Source: Nocardia brasiliensis ATCC 700358 (GTDB lineage: Bacteria > Actinomycetota > Actinomycetes > Mycobacteriales > Mycobacteriaceae). From it: DNA of 64,000 bases. Made by a program: the position numbers and the translations under genes. The stretch's first letter is position 1. Each line of letters starts with the position of its first letter. The notes under the pieces were generated by a model. The model was given only the letters and a program-made list of their open reading frames with translations, made no database searches and was not told the DNA's origin. Below are positions 1 through 8,009 of this stretch, piece after piece. The stretch covers positions 7,316,001 through 7,380,000 of the forward strand of contig NC_018681.1 in NCBI RefSeq assembly GCF_000250675.2, read 5' to 3'.

Positions 1-336
1 ACCGTCCGGGTCGGCTCGGCCGAGGACCTCCAGGTGTGGACCGTCGACGCCGAGCGGGCCATCTGGACCTCGGGCACCGCGCCCGAGGGGCCGATCGAGT
101 GCGTCGCGCAGGTGCGCGCGCACGGCGGCACCGCGCCCGCGGTCGCCGAGGCCGTCGGTACCGGGCTCGCGGTGCGTTTGCGCGCACCGCTGACCGGTGT
201 CGCCCGCGGTCAGGCGGTCGTGCTGTACCGCCCCGACGAGCTGGGTGACGAAGTGATCGGCAGCGGCACCATCTCCGGTACCGGCGGGGCGGACAGCACC
301 GCCGCGAACAGCGAAGCCGCCGCCGCGACACGATGA
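1..336 (+). CDS. mnmA: tRNA-specific 2-thiouridylase MnmA, C-terminal fragment
   Basis: The reading frame is open from the first base and ends at the TGA at 334-336, so only the last 111 residues are present. The segment matches the C-terminal beta-barrel of MnmA (TrmU), including SAEDLQVWTVDAERAIWTSG and the ending QAVVLYRPDELGDEVIGSGTI. MnmA thiolates U34 of tRNAs for Lys, Glu and Gln in the cytoplasm, using ATP and a relayed sulfur. The catalytic cysteines and the PP-loop lie outside the window. After the conserved barrel there is a 20-residue Ala/Ser/Thr-rich tail that looks unstructured. In mycobacteria mnmA, a MetE-like gene and ligA occur in this same order, which supports the call. 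Confidence 0.88.
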   Translation, partial: TVRVGSAEDLQVWTVDAERAIWTSGTAPEGPIECVAQVRAHGGTAPAVAEAVGTGLAVRLRAPLTGVARGQAVVLYRPDELGDEVIGSGTISGTGGADSTAANSEAAAATR

Positions 337-480
337 TTCGAGCCGCCGGGACGGTGGGGTGCCGGCGCGCCACCTCGGTGCCGCACCGGCGGGATGTGCC
401 GCGCCGGACCGCGGCGCCTCGGTGAATCCGCTAGGCGCGCACAATGATCGGAGCGCATCGGGGACCGGTGTGCGCACACG

Positions 481-1584
481 ATGATCGACCGACGGAAACG
501 GGCAACGGTGTATCAGGACGGCACGGGCGAGGGACGCGACAGCGAAGCCGACGGCAAGGCCGCGGCTCGCCCGATCCTGCACGGCGGCACGGCGACGGGT
601 GTCGGTTCGTGGCCGGGCACCGACCCGCGGGAAGCCGCCGCGACCATCCTCGGCGAGCTGCCGGAGCTACCGCACCTGGCGGAGCTGCCCGGCCGGGGCG
701 CGGGCGCGGACCTGATCGGGCGCATGTCGGCCCTGCTGGTGGACATGCGCTTCGACACCACAACCCGCGGTTACCGACTCGCGCCGCGGCCGGGCGCGCT
801 GTCCAGGCGGGCCCGCGATCTGCTGCGGGCCGACCTCGACGCGCTCGAAGAAGTCTGGGAGACAACGGGTTCGAGCGGGCCGATCAAGCTACAGGTCGCG
901 GGCCCGCTGACGTTGGCGGCGCAGGTGGAACTGCCGCACGGGCACCTGGTGCTCACCGATTCCGGTGCGCTGCGCGACCTTTCGGCGTCGCTCGCCGAGG
1001 GGCTGCGTGAGCACGTCGCCGAGGTGCGCAGACGGCTCGGCGCGCAAGTGCTGCTGCAGGTGGACGAACCGTCGCTGACCGCGGTGCTCGACGGGTCGTT
1101 GCGCGGTGTGAGCGTGCTGGACACGGTGCGCGCCATGCCGGAACCCGAAGCGCTCGCCACACTCGACGCGGTGCTCGCGGCGCAGTCCGCGCCGGTGCTG
1201 CTGCACAGCTGTGCCGCCCCGCCCGCGCTCGGCTTCCTGCGCCGAACCAGCGCGGCCGCAATCGGATTCGATCTGGCCACGATCGGCACGAAGGAACTCG
1301 ACCCGGTGGGCGAGTTGCTCGACGCCGGCAAACATCTGGTACTCGGTGCGGTGCCCACCACTGCGTCCGCCGTCATGCCGGGCTGGCGCGCGCTCGCCGA
1401 ACCCGGTGTCCGCCTGGTCGATCGGCTCGGCTTCCCCCGCGCGACCCTGGCGACCCAGATCCTGGTCAGCCCGGCGTGCGGCCTGGGCAACGCACCGCTG
1501 ACCTGGGCCCGCCAGGCCCTGAGCCGCGCCGCCGAGGTCGCCCGCGCCTACGCGGAGGACCCGGAGTCCCTCACCTTCGAGTGA
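481..1584 (+). CDS. MetE-like (cobalamin-independent methionine synthase C-terminal domain) protein, Rv3015c type
   Basis: A 367-residue protein with the (beta/alpha)8 fold of the C-terminal catalytic half of cobalamin-independent methionine synthase (UROD/MetE superfamily). Visible signatures are the GVGSWPGTDPREAA entry motif, LQVDEPSL and the LLHSCAAP segment, where His and Cys correspond to zinc ligands of MetE. Full MetE is about 750 residues, so the N-terminal half is absent. This stand-alone form is conserved beside ligA in mycobacteria (Rv3015c type), where its substrate is not established. The first 35 residues are weakly conserved in character, so a start slightly downstream of the ATG at 481 is possible. 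The family is secure; the methyl donor and acceptor are not known. Confidence 0.82.
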   Translation: MIDRRKRATVYQDGTGEGRDSEADGKAAARPILHGGTATGVGSWPGTDPREAAATILGELPELPHLAELPGRGAGADLIGRMSALLVDMRFDTTTRGYRLAPRPGALSRRARDLLRADLDALEEVWETTGSSGPIKLQVAGPLTLAAQVELPHGHLVLTDSGALRDLSASLAEGLREHVAEVRRRLGAQVLLQVDEPSLTAVLDGSLRGVSVLDTVRAMPEPEALATLDAVLAAQSAPVLLHSCAAPPALGFLRRTSAAAIGFDLATIGTKELDPVGELLDAGKHLVLGAVPTTASAVMPGWRALAEPGVRLVDRLGFPRATLATQILVSPACGLGNAPLTWARQALSRAAEVARAYAEDPESLTFE

Positions 1585-1745
1585 GATGCGGGTGCGGTGA
1601 CGGAGCGCGCCGCAGTGACGCGGTGTGGCGCGACGCATAACCGCGCGGCGCGGCGCTGAGTCCGCCCGAAAATTGGCCGACGCGGGGCCGCGACGTGCGC
1701 GAACACTGCCGTGTGATGTCGGTGGGCTCGGCTAATGTGCGTTGG

Positions 1746-3875
1746 GTGAGTGACAGCAGTGCGGTGGACAACGACACGAACGCGCCCGCCCCGGCGACGG
1801 CCGAGCAACGCGTGCGGTGGCAGCAGTTGGCGGACGAGGTGCGCGAGCATCAGTTCCGCTACTACGTGCGCGATTCGCCGATCATCACCGACGGCGAGTT
1901 CGACACGCTGCTGCGCCGCCTGCAGGCCATGGAGGAACAGCACCCCGATCTACTTACCCCGGATTCGCCGACCCAGCTGGTCGGCGGCGGGTTCGCGACC
2001 GACTTCACCGCGGTCGACCACCTGGAGCGGATGCTGTCGCTGGACAACGTGTTCGACTTCGACGAGCTGCGCACCTGGGCGAGCCGCGTCGAGGCCGAGA
2101 CCGGGCCCGATCTGCACTATCTGTGCGAGGTGAAGATCGACGGCGTCGCGCTGAACCTGGTGTACGAGAACGGGCGGCTGGTGCGCGGCGCGACCCGCGG
2201 TGACGGGCGCACGGGCGAGGACGTCACGCTCAACGCGCGCACCATCGAGGACATCCCGGGTGAGCTGACGCCCAGCGCCGAGTTCCCGATCCCGGCGTTG
2301 CTCGAGGTGCGCGGCGAGGCGTACATGCGCCTCGAGGACTTCGAGACGCTCAACGCGGCCATCGTGGCCGACGGCAGACCGCCGTACGCCAATCCGCGCA
2401 ACACCGCGGCCGGCTCACTGCGGCAGAAGGACCCGGCGGTCACCGCCCGCCGCCGGCTGCGGATGATCTGCCACGGCTTCGGCCGCATCGAGGGCTATGC
2501 CCCGGCCTCGCAGCACGAGGCCTATCGGGCGCTGGCGGCCTGGGGCCTGCCGGTGTCCGACCACACCAAGCTGGTGCAGGGCATCGACGCCGTCATCGAA
2601 CGGGTCGCGTACTGGGGCGAGCATCGCCACGATATCGAGCACGAGATCGACGGCCAGGTCATCAAGATCGACGAGATGGCCCTGCAGCGCAGGCTCGGGT
2701 CCACCTCGCGCGCGCCACGCTGGGCGATCGCCTACAAGTATCCGCCCGAGGAGGCGACCACCAAGCTGCTCAACATCGAGGTGAACGTCGGTCGCACCGG
2801 CCGGGTCACCCCGTTCGCGGTGATGGAGCCGGTGTCCATCGCGGGGTCGACGGTCTCGATGGCCACGCTGCACAACGCGTCGGAGGTCGAACGCAAGGGC
2901 GTGCTCATCGGCGACACGGTCACCATCCGCAAGGCGGGCGACGTGATCCCCGAGGTGCTCGGCCCGGTGGTGGACGCGCGCACCGGCGCGGAGCGCGCGT
3001 TCGTGATGCCGACGCACTGCCCGGCCTGCGGCACCGAATTGGCCCCGCAGAAGGAGGGCGACGCCGATATCCGCTGCCCGAACCAGCAGTTCTGTCCAGC
3101 CCAGCTGCGTGAGCGGGTGTTCCACGTGGCCGGGCGCGGCGCGTTCGATATCGAGTCGCTCGGGTACGAGGCGGCGAACGATCTGTTGAAGTCGGGCGTG
3201 ATCACCGACGAGGGTGATCTGTTCGACCTCGATGAATCCCGTCTGCTGGCGACCACACTGTTCGCCAACAAGGACGGCGGGTTGTCCGCGAACGGCCGCC
3301 GCCTCCTGGACAACCTGGACGCGGCCAAGAGCCGGCCGCTGTGGCGGGTGCTCGTGGCGTTGTCGATCCGGCATGTCGGGCCCACTGCCGCAAGGGTTCT
3401 GGCGCGGGAGTTCGGCAGTCTCGATCGGATCCAGGACGCCTCGGCCGAGGAGCTGGCCGCCGCCGACGGGGTCGGACCCACCATCGCGGCGGCGGTCGCG
3501 GAATGGTTCACCGTCGAGTGGCATCGCGCGATCGTCGGCAAGTGGCGCGCCGCGGGCGTGCGGATGGCCGACGAGCGCGACGAGTCCATCGAGCGCACGC
3601 TCGAAGGGCTGTCCATCGTCGTCACCGGCTCGCTGGACGGGTTCTCCCGCGACGGCGCGAAGGAGGCCATTCTGGTGCGCGGCGGCAAGGCGGCGGGTTC
3701 GGTGTCGAAGAAGACCGCGTTCGTGGTGATCGGTGATGCGCCGGGCTCGAAGGCGGCCAAGGCGGAGGAACTCGGGGTGCCGATCCTCGACGAGGACGGG
3801 TTCCGGCTGCTGCTGGAGGCGGGGCCGGACGCGGTGACGCCGCAGTCCGAAATCGAGTCCGAGACGGAAGGGTAA
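1746..3875 (+). CDS. ligA: NAD-dependent DNA ligase LigA
   Basis: Seals nicks in duplex DNA using NAD+, acting on Okazaki fragments and in repair. From the GTG at 1746 the protein has 709 residues, normal for bacterial LigA. Domain order: Ia domain (about 10-80), adenylation domain with the nucleophile Lys130 in VKIDG, OB fold, a Cys4 zinc finger (CPACGTEL...CPNQQFCPAQ), the HhH repeats with GPTAARVLAREFGSLDRI, and a C-terminal BRCT domain starting near LEGLSIVVTGSLDGFSRD. The frame is open 17 codons further upstream, but that extension has no LigA-like sequence and GTG 1746 gives the usual N-terminus. Essential housekeeping gene; no defect seen. Confidence 0.97.
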   Translation: MSDSSAVDNDTNAPAPATAEQRVRWQQLADEVREHQFRYYVRDSPIITDGEFDTLLRRLQAMEEQHPDLLTPDSPTQLVGGGFATDFTAVDHLERMLSLDNVFDFDELRTWASRVEAETGPDLHYLCEVKIDGVALNLVYENGRLVRGATRGDGRTGEDVTLNARTIEDIPGELTPSAEFPIPALLEVRGEAYMRLEDFETLNAAIVADGRPPYANPRNTAAGSLRQKDPAVTARRRLRMICHGFGRIEGYAPASQHEAYRALAAWGLPVSDHTKLVQGIDAVIERVAYWGEHRHDIEHEIDGQVIKIDEMALQRRLGSTSRAPRWAIAYKYPPEEATTKLLNIEVNVGRTGRVTPFAVMEPVSIAGSTVSMATLHNASEVERKGVLIGDTVTIRKAGDVIPEVLGPVVDARTGAERAFVMPTHCPACGTELAPQKEGDADIRCPNQQFCPAQLRERVFHVAGRGAFDIESLGYEAANDLLKSGVITDEGDLFDLDESRLLATTLFANKDGGLSANGRRLLDNLDAAKSRPLWRVLVALSIRHVGPTAARVLAREFGSLDRIQDASAEELAAADGVGPTIAAAVAEWFTVEWHRAIVGKWRAAGVRMADERDESIERTLEGLSIVVTGSLDGFSRDGAKEAILVRGGKAAGSVSKKTAFVVIGDAPGSKAAKAEELGVPILDEDGFRLLLEAGPDAVTPQSEIESETEG

Positions 3876-3924
3876 GCAGGACAGCCGGATTCACCCGGCG
3901 TGCGAGTTACTCGCCGCCGCTCCC

Positions 3925-3956
3925 TTGACCTCAACCTATCTCGAGGTATGAGGATC
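3925..3956 (+). promoter_or_regulatory. MerR-type promoter/operator for the SDR-queA pair
   Basis: A TTGACC hexamer at 3925-3930 is overlapped by an 18-bp interrupted palindrome at 3929-3946 with arms CCTCAA and TCGAGG (5 of 6 positions pair). It is followed about 19 bp after the hexamer by a poor -10-like GAGGAT. An over-long spacer carrying a CCTCnA..TnGAGG dyad is the hallmark of MerR/SoxR-regulated promoters. The downstream gene starts at 3986. No merR gene lies next to it in the window. Confidence 0.6.
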
Positions 3957-3985
3957 GACTGGTAGGGCACTACCAGGAGGTCATC

Positions 3986-4681
3986 ATGGCTCGTCGTACC
4001 GCACTGATCACCGGCGCCTCCGCCGGATTCGGCCGGGCGCTCGCCCGCTCGCTCGTACATCGGGGCTGGCGGGTGCTCGGGACGGCCCGGGACGCCGAAC
4101 GGCTCGCCCGAGTGGCCGCTGAGCTCGGGCCCGCCTTCGTCGCGGTCCCCGGCGATGTGACCGATCCGGCGCATCGTGCGGAGCTGGCCGAAGTGGCCAG
4201 TGGCGCAGGAGAACTAGCGCTGGTGGTGAACAACGCGAGCGCGCTCGGACCGAGTCCGCTGGTCCGCCTCGCCGACTATCCGCTCGACGAACTCGAGCTG
4301 GTGTACCGGACCAATGTGATCGCGCCGCTCGCCGTAGTGCAGTTCGCGCTGCCGCTGCTGGCGGCGGACGGCAGCGTGGTGAACCTCAGTTCGGACGCGG
4401 CGCTCGAGCCGTATCCGGAATGGGGCGGCTACGGTTCGTCGAAGGCGGCGCTCGACCAGCTCACCGTGATCCTGGGCGCCGAGCATCCGCAGTTGTCGAT
4501 CTACGCGTTCGATCCGGGCGATATGCGGACCGCGATGCACCAGGCGGCCTTTCCCGGTGACGACATCTCCGACCGTCCCGAGCCCGAGACCGTGGTCCCA
4601 GCGCTGCTGCGGCTGCTCGACGAGAAACCGAAGAACGGGCGCTACGCCGCCGCCGATTTCGCGGTGGGGCACCGGTCATGA
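3986..4681 (+). CDS. Short-chain dehydrogenase/reductase
   Basis: A 231-residue classical SDR. The N-terminal TGASAGFG is the TGxxxGxG cofactor-binding motif, NNAS is the NNAG-equivalent, and Tyr and Lys of YGSSK form the catalytic pair with the Ser of NLSSDAAL. The protein is somewhat shorter than the 250 residues usual for the family and the substrate cannot be read from the sequence. A good AGGAGG ribosome-binding site at 3975-3980 sets the start. The stop overlaps the start of the following queA-like gene (ATGA at 4678-4681), so the two are translationally coupled, and both sit behind a MerR-type promoter that suggests induction by a small molecule or stress. Confidence 0.85.
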   Translation: MARRTALITGASAGFGRALARSLVHRGWRVLGTARDAERLARVAAELGPAFVAVPGDVTDPAHRAELAEVASGAGELALVVNNASALGPSPLVRLADYPLDELELVYRTNVIAPLAVVQFALPLLAADGSVVNLSSDAALEPYPEWGGYGSSKAALDQLTVILGAEHPQLSIYAFDPGDMRTAMHQAAFPGDDISDRPEPETVVPALLRLLDEKPKNGRYAAADFAVGHRS

Positions 4682-5706
4682 CCGTGCTCATCGACCGGCC
4701 GCGGTTCGTTCTCCCGCCCGAACGCAATGCGGTCGCCCCGCCGGAGGCGCGCGGGCTGGCCCGGGACGAGGTCCGGCTGCTCGTCGCAGGGGCGAGCCTC
4801 ACGCACGCCCGGTTCCGCGAATTGCCACGGCAGCTGCGTCCCGGTGACCTTGTGGTGGTGAACAATTCGGCGACGCTGGCCGCCGCGGTGGACGGCAGGC
4901 TCGACGATCGGCCGATGGCGCTGCACTTCGCGACCTGGCTGGACGACGGCGGCTGGGTGGTCGAGGTGCGCACCACCGCCCGCACTCCCTTTCCGGCGGA
5001 AGAACTTTCGGCGGGCGCGGTGATCAGGCTGCCGGACGGCGTGCGCGCCACGCTGCGGTCGCCGTGGCTGCCGGGCGGTCGCCGGCTCTGGGTGGCCGAC
5101 CTCACCGCCGACCCGAGACAGCTGTTCGCGGTCTACGGCTACCCGATCACCTATTCGTATGTGCCGCAACGATGGTCGCCGTCCTACTACGAAACGGTGT
5201 TCGGCCGGGTGCCGGGTAGCGCGGAGATGCCCAGCGCGGCAAGGCCGTTCACCGAGCGACTGGTGCTCGACCTGGTCGCGGCCGGTATCGGTTTCGCACC
5301 GATCACCTTGCACACCGGTGTCTCGTCACCCGAGGCGGGGGAGCCGCCGAGCCCGGAGCGGCTCACCGTTTCGGCGTCGACTGCGCGCCGGGTGAACGAC
5401 ACCAAGGCGGCGGGCGGGCGCGTCATCGCGGTCGGCACCACGGTGACCCGGGCGCTCGAAACCGCCGGTGACGCCGCGGGAGTCGTACATCCGGTGCACA
5501 GCTGGACCGAGCTGGTCCTCGGCGCGCGGCGGCCCGCCCGCGTCGTGGACGGGCTGATCACGGGCTGGCATGCGCCGGGCGCTTCCCACCTCGACCTGCT
5601 CGTCGCGGTGGCGGGGCAGGCCACGGTCGACGCGGCCTACGCGGCGGCACTGGAGACGGGATACCTGTGGCACGAGTTCGGCGACAGCGCCCTGCTGCTG
5701 GGGTAG
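4678..5706 (+). CDS. queA: QueA-like S-adenosylmethionine:tRNA ribosyltransferase-isomerase
   Basis: A 342-residue member of the QueA family, which transfers the ribosyl part of SAM to 7-aminomethyl-7-deazaguanine at tRNA position 34. Family blocks are visible: the LRPGDLVVVNNSATLAAAV segment, YGYPITYSYVP, the RPFTERLVLDLVAAGIGFAP region and LHTGVSSPE near residue 220, and WHAPGASHLDLLVAVAG close to the end. No other queuosine gene (queC/D/E/F, tgt) is visible in this window. The gene is translationally coupled to an SDR and lies behind a MerR-type promoter, an unusual setting for a tRNA modification enzyme. The family call is firm; true queuosine function in this organism is an inference and may be wrong. 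Confidence 0.8.
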   Translation: MTVLIDRPRFVLPPERNAVAPPEARGLARDEVRLLVAGASLTHARFRELPRQLRPGDLVVVNNSATLAAAVDGRLDDRPMALHFATWLDDGGWVVEVRTTARTPFPAEELSAGAVIRLPDGVRATLRSPWLPGGRRLWVADLTADPRQLFAVYGYPITYSYVPQRWSPSYYETVFGRVPGSAEMPSAARPFTERLVLDLVAAGIGFAPITLHTGVSSPEAGEPPSPERLTVSASTARRVNDTKAAGGRVIAVGTTVTRALETAGDAAGVVHPVHSWTELVLGARRPARVVDGLITGWHAPGASHLDLLVAVAGQATVDAAYAAALETGYLWHEFGDSALLLG

Positions 5707-5715
5707 CGCGAGCGA

Positions 5716-6063
5716 CTAGTTCTGGGTGACGGAGACGGTGGCGCTTTCCTGGGTCATGATCTCGAAGCGGCCACAGGTGCCGTTGGTCAGTTCGAGTCGC
5801 TGGGTGACCGCCTTCCCCCGCAGCTTCGGGAAGGTGGCCTCGGCGACCACGTCGGCGCCCGGCATCGAGCACACCTTCGCGATCGTCTGGGTGCGGTAGC
5901 TGGTCGTGCCGGTCACGCACGCGGGCTCGGCGTTGGCGAAGAAGATGCGCGCGGTGCCGTCGCTACACGTGTCGGCGGCCGCGTGCGGTGCGACGACCGC
6001 GATCGACCCGAGGGCGAGCGCGGCGGCGACGGAGCTTCGGACAACAAGGCGACGAACCGTCAT
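5716..6063 (-). CDS. Small secreted protein of unknown function
   Basis: A 115-residue protein whose first 30 residues form a Sec signal peptide: positive start MTVRR, hydrophobic stretch SSVAAALALGSIAVV, then APHAAADTC with a signal peptidase I site after AHAA/AA. The mature part of about 85 residues has four cysteines (DTC, PAC, VC, TC) that could form two disulfides. I do not recognise a family. It is convergent with the queA-like gene, whose stop lies 9 bases away. Small Cys-containing exported proteins of this sort are common in Nocardia and mycobacteria. Confidence 0.7.
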   Translation of the reverse strand: MTVRRLVVRSSVAAALALGSIAVVAPHAAADTCSDGTARIFFANAEPACVTGTTSYRTQTIAKVCSMPGADVVAEATFPKLRGKAVTQRLELTNGTCGRFEIMTQESATVSVTQN

Positions 6064-6310
6064 ACCTGATCACTACCCATCGGTTTCGAGCGTTTCCTGC
6101 GTATGGCCGCGGGGTGCCGCGGCGTCCAGCATGCTAACCCGGCACCAGGGGGTTTGTCGGGCGATCGGGGCAGGTCGCGTGGTCGTTCAACGGACGCATG
6201 GCCCGTCAAGCTTTGCTTATGTGCAATAGCTATGGATTTCTTTGGTTCACGGCGGTGGCGGCCGCGCCCCTGCCGTCGTGGCACGAGCCGCCGGACGACA
6301 GGATGGCGGG
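6064..6310. other. Divergent intergenic region, no firm element
   Basis: About 250 bases between the secreted protein gene on the minus strand and the AAA ATPase gene on the plus strand. It should hold both promoters. I see no convincing operator or hairpin. Reading frames through it are open only because of GC content. Confidence 0.4.
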
Positions 6311-7555
6311 ATGCTGCGCAGTTTTCAGGTGACCAATCACAGATCGCTGGCCGACGAGCAGGAGTTGCGGCTCACCAAGGGGAGTGGGCCGGTGGCGGTA
6401 CCGGTCACCGCGATCCACGGCACCGCGGCGGCGGGCAAGACCAATCTGATCGACGCGCTCGCACAGATGCGCGACGCGGTGCTGCATTCGGTCACCGGGT
6501 GGGATCCCTATGCCGGCCCGGTGCGCACGCCGCATCTCGGATTCGCGGACCGCCCTTCGGAATTCGTGGCGAGCTTCGTGGCCGAGGGCGTGCCCTACAC
6601 CTACGGCTTCCGCCTGGACAACGCCGACGTGACGGCCGAGTGGCTGTACACCCAGCCGCGTTCGCGTAAGCGAATCGTGTTCGAGCGCAACGGGGAACAG
6701 ATCAAGATCGGGCCGATGTTCGAGGCGGCGCGCTACGGCATCGCCGCACTGGTGCCGCTGGTCCGCCCGAATGCCTTGCTGCTCAGCCTGGCCGGACAGA
6801 TGTACGCGGACGCGCTGGTGCCCGCCTATCGCTGGTTCGAGTCCATGCTCGAGGTCCAGCGCGGCCCGGCCGATACCGACGCCGTCGCGCACCGCCTCGG
6901 CGGGCACCTGTCCCGCTCGCCGGAGAACGCCGCGCGGCTGCTGATGCTGCTGCGCACCGCCGAACTCGGGATCACCGATCTGCTGCTCGCCGAGCACGAT
7001 CCGATGTACGCCGACTACCTGCGCGACCTGGATGCCGATATCGCGGCGATCGGCAAGCAGATCGAACTGTGCGCCACCTCGGCGGACTTCGCCGACCGGC
7101 TGCTGCGGGAGGGCGGCGTCACGCCGGTGCTGCTCGAACGCGAACTCACCAACATGAAATCCGCCAGGGACGCGTTGTACGCCCGGATGGTGGCCCGGCG
7201 CGGCGTCGGCCTCGGTCTGGTGCACGACGGCATCGACAACCCGTTCGACCTCGCCGACGAATCCACCGCGACGGTCTCGCTGCTGCGCGTCCTGCCGACC
7301 ATGCTGGATGCCCTCGATGCGGGCCGGGTCCTGGCCGTCGACGATATCGGCGCGCACCTGCCCGCGGAGGAAACCGATCGCCTGATCCAGCTCTTCCAGA
7401 ACCCCGAAACCAATTCGCGCGGCGCCCAACTCGTGTACACCACCAACAATCGGGCCCTGATCGATCGCGGCAACGGGCGTTCGGCGCGCACGCGCAGCGT
7501 GGTGTGGCAGGTCCGGCGCACCGACCACGGCACCAGCGAACTCGCCGCGGTGTAG
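6311..7555 (+). CDS. AAA/ABC-type ATPase (AAA_15/AAA_21-like) protein
   Basis: A 414-residue protein of the RecF/SMC-related group of stand-alone ATPases. It opens with MLRSFQVTNHRSL and carries a Walker A motif in HGTAAAGKTNLIDAL near residue 45. Near residue 345 a Walker B-like VLAVDDIGAHL is followed by a switch region LVYTTNNRALID. The usual Glu after the Walker B Asp is replaced by Asp. The frame is open 23 codons upstream, but ATG 6311 gives the canonical start and the upstream part is Gly/Arg filler. Proteins of this class occur alone or with TOPRIM or HNH partners in phage defence. No nuclease partner is adjacent here, only a small membrane protein 37 bases downstream. The function is unknown. 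Confidence 0.7.
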   Translation: MLRSFQVTNHRSLADEQELRLTKGSGPVAVPVTAIHGTAAAGKTNLIDALAQMRDAVLHSVTGWDPYAGPVRTPHLGFADRPSEFVASFVAEGVPYTYGFRLDNADVTAEWLYTQPRSRKRIVFERNGEQIKIGPMFEAARYGIAALVPLVRPNALLLSLAGQMYADALVPAYRWFESMLEVQRGPADTDAVAHRLGGHLSRSPENAARLLMLLRTAELGITDLLLAEHDPMYADYLRDLDADIAAIGKQIELCATSADFADRLLREGGVTPVLLERELTNMKSARDALYARMVARRGVGLGLVHDGIDNPFDLADESTATVSLLRVLPTMLDALDAGRVLAVDDIGAHLPAEETDRLIQLFQNPETNSRGAQLVYTTNNRALIDRGNGRSARTRSVVWQVRRTDHGTSELAAV

Positions 7556-7592
7556 CGCCGGAGCAGCGCCGGCGAGGCAATAGCATGGGCAC

Positions 7593-8009
7593 ATGCTCGA
7601 ATTCGGAATGCTGCTGATCATGGTCCTCGCGGTGGCGGGGATGGTCGTGCTCTATCTGCGCGGCCGCGGCGGCTTCCGGCCCACGCAGGCGGAAGCGGGC
7701 ACGCTCTACGTCACCGGCGTGAGCCCACGCCCGGACGCCCAGGGCGAGCAGTACGTGACCATCACCGGCAACCTGACCGGGCCCTCGGTCTCCGGCGCGG
7801 TCGTCTACGGGCGTTTCGCCTGGGACGTCAATGCTTGGCCGTCGATCGGCGACCTCATCGACGTGGTCTACTCGCCGCGCAATCCGCAGAGCTGGTCGAT
7901 CGCACACTTGCGGCATCGGGGCTTTCGGGTGGTCGGGGGTTACAGCATGCAGGAGACGCAGCCTTCTACTTCGGTGCCCTCCAGCGCCATTTGGCGCAGG
8001 CGGATGTAG
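7593..8009 (+). CDS. Small membrane protein of unknown function
   Basis: A 138-residue protein with one N-terminal transmembrane helix (about residues 5-21, MLLIMVLAVAGMVVLYL) and a soluble domain of about 110 residues with several beta-like segments (GTLYVTGVSPR, YVTITGNLTG, DLIDVVYSPRNPQSW). I do not recognise a family. The last 23 codons run antisense into the 3' end of nrdE (overlap 7940-8009). That tail (QETQPSTSVPSS) is low-complexity and may not be functional. The gene follows the AAA ATPase by 37 bases on the same strand and could be co-transcribed. Confidence 0.6.
   Translation: MLEFGMLLIMVLAVAGMVVLYLRGRGGFRPTQAEAGTLYVTGVSPRPDAQGEQYVTITGNLTGPSVSGAVVYGRFAWDVNAWPSIGDLIDVVYSPRNPQSWSIAHLRHRGFRVVGGYSMQETQPSTSVPSSAIWRRRM

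Noticed and set aside
1585..1745. Longer LigA starting at 1695
   Set aside because: The extra 17 residues are not LigA-like, and GTG 1746 gives the normal N-terminus.
4678..5706. Evidence for queuosine synthesis in the organism
   Set aside because: A QueA homologue alone is not enough; none of the other pathway genes is in the window.
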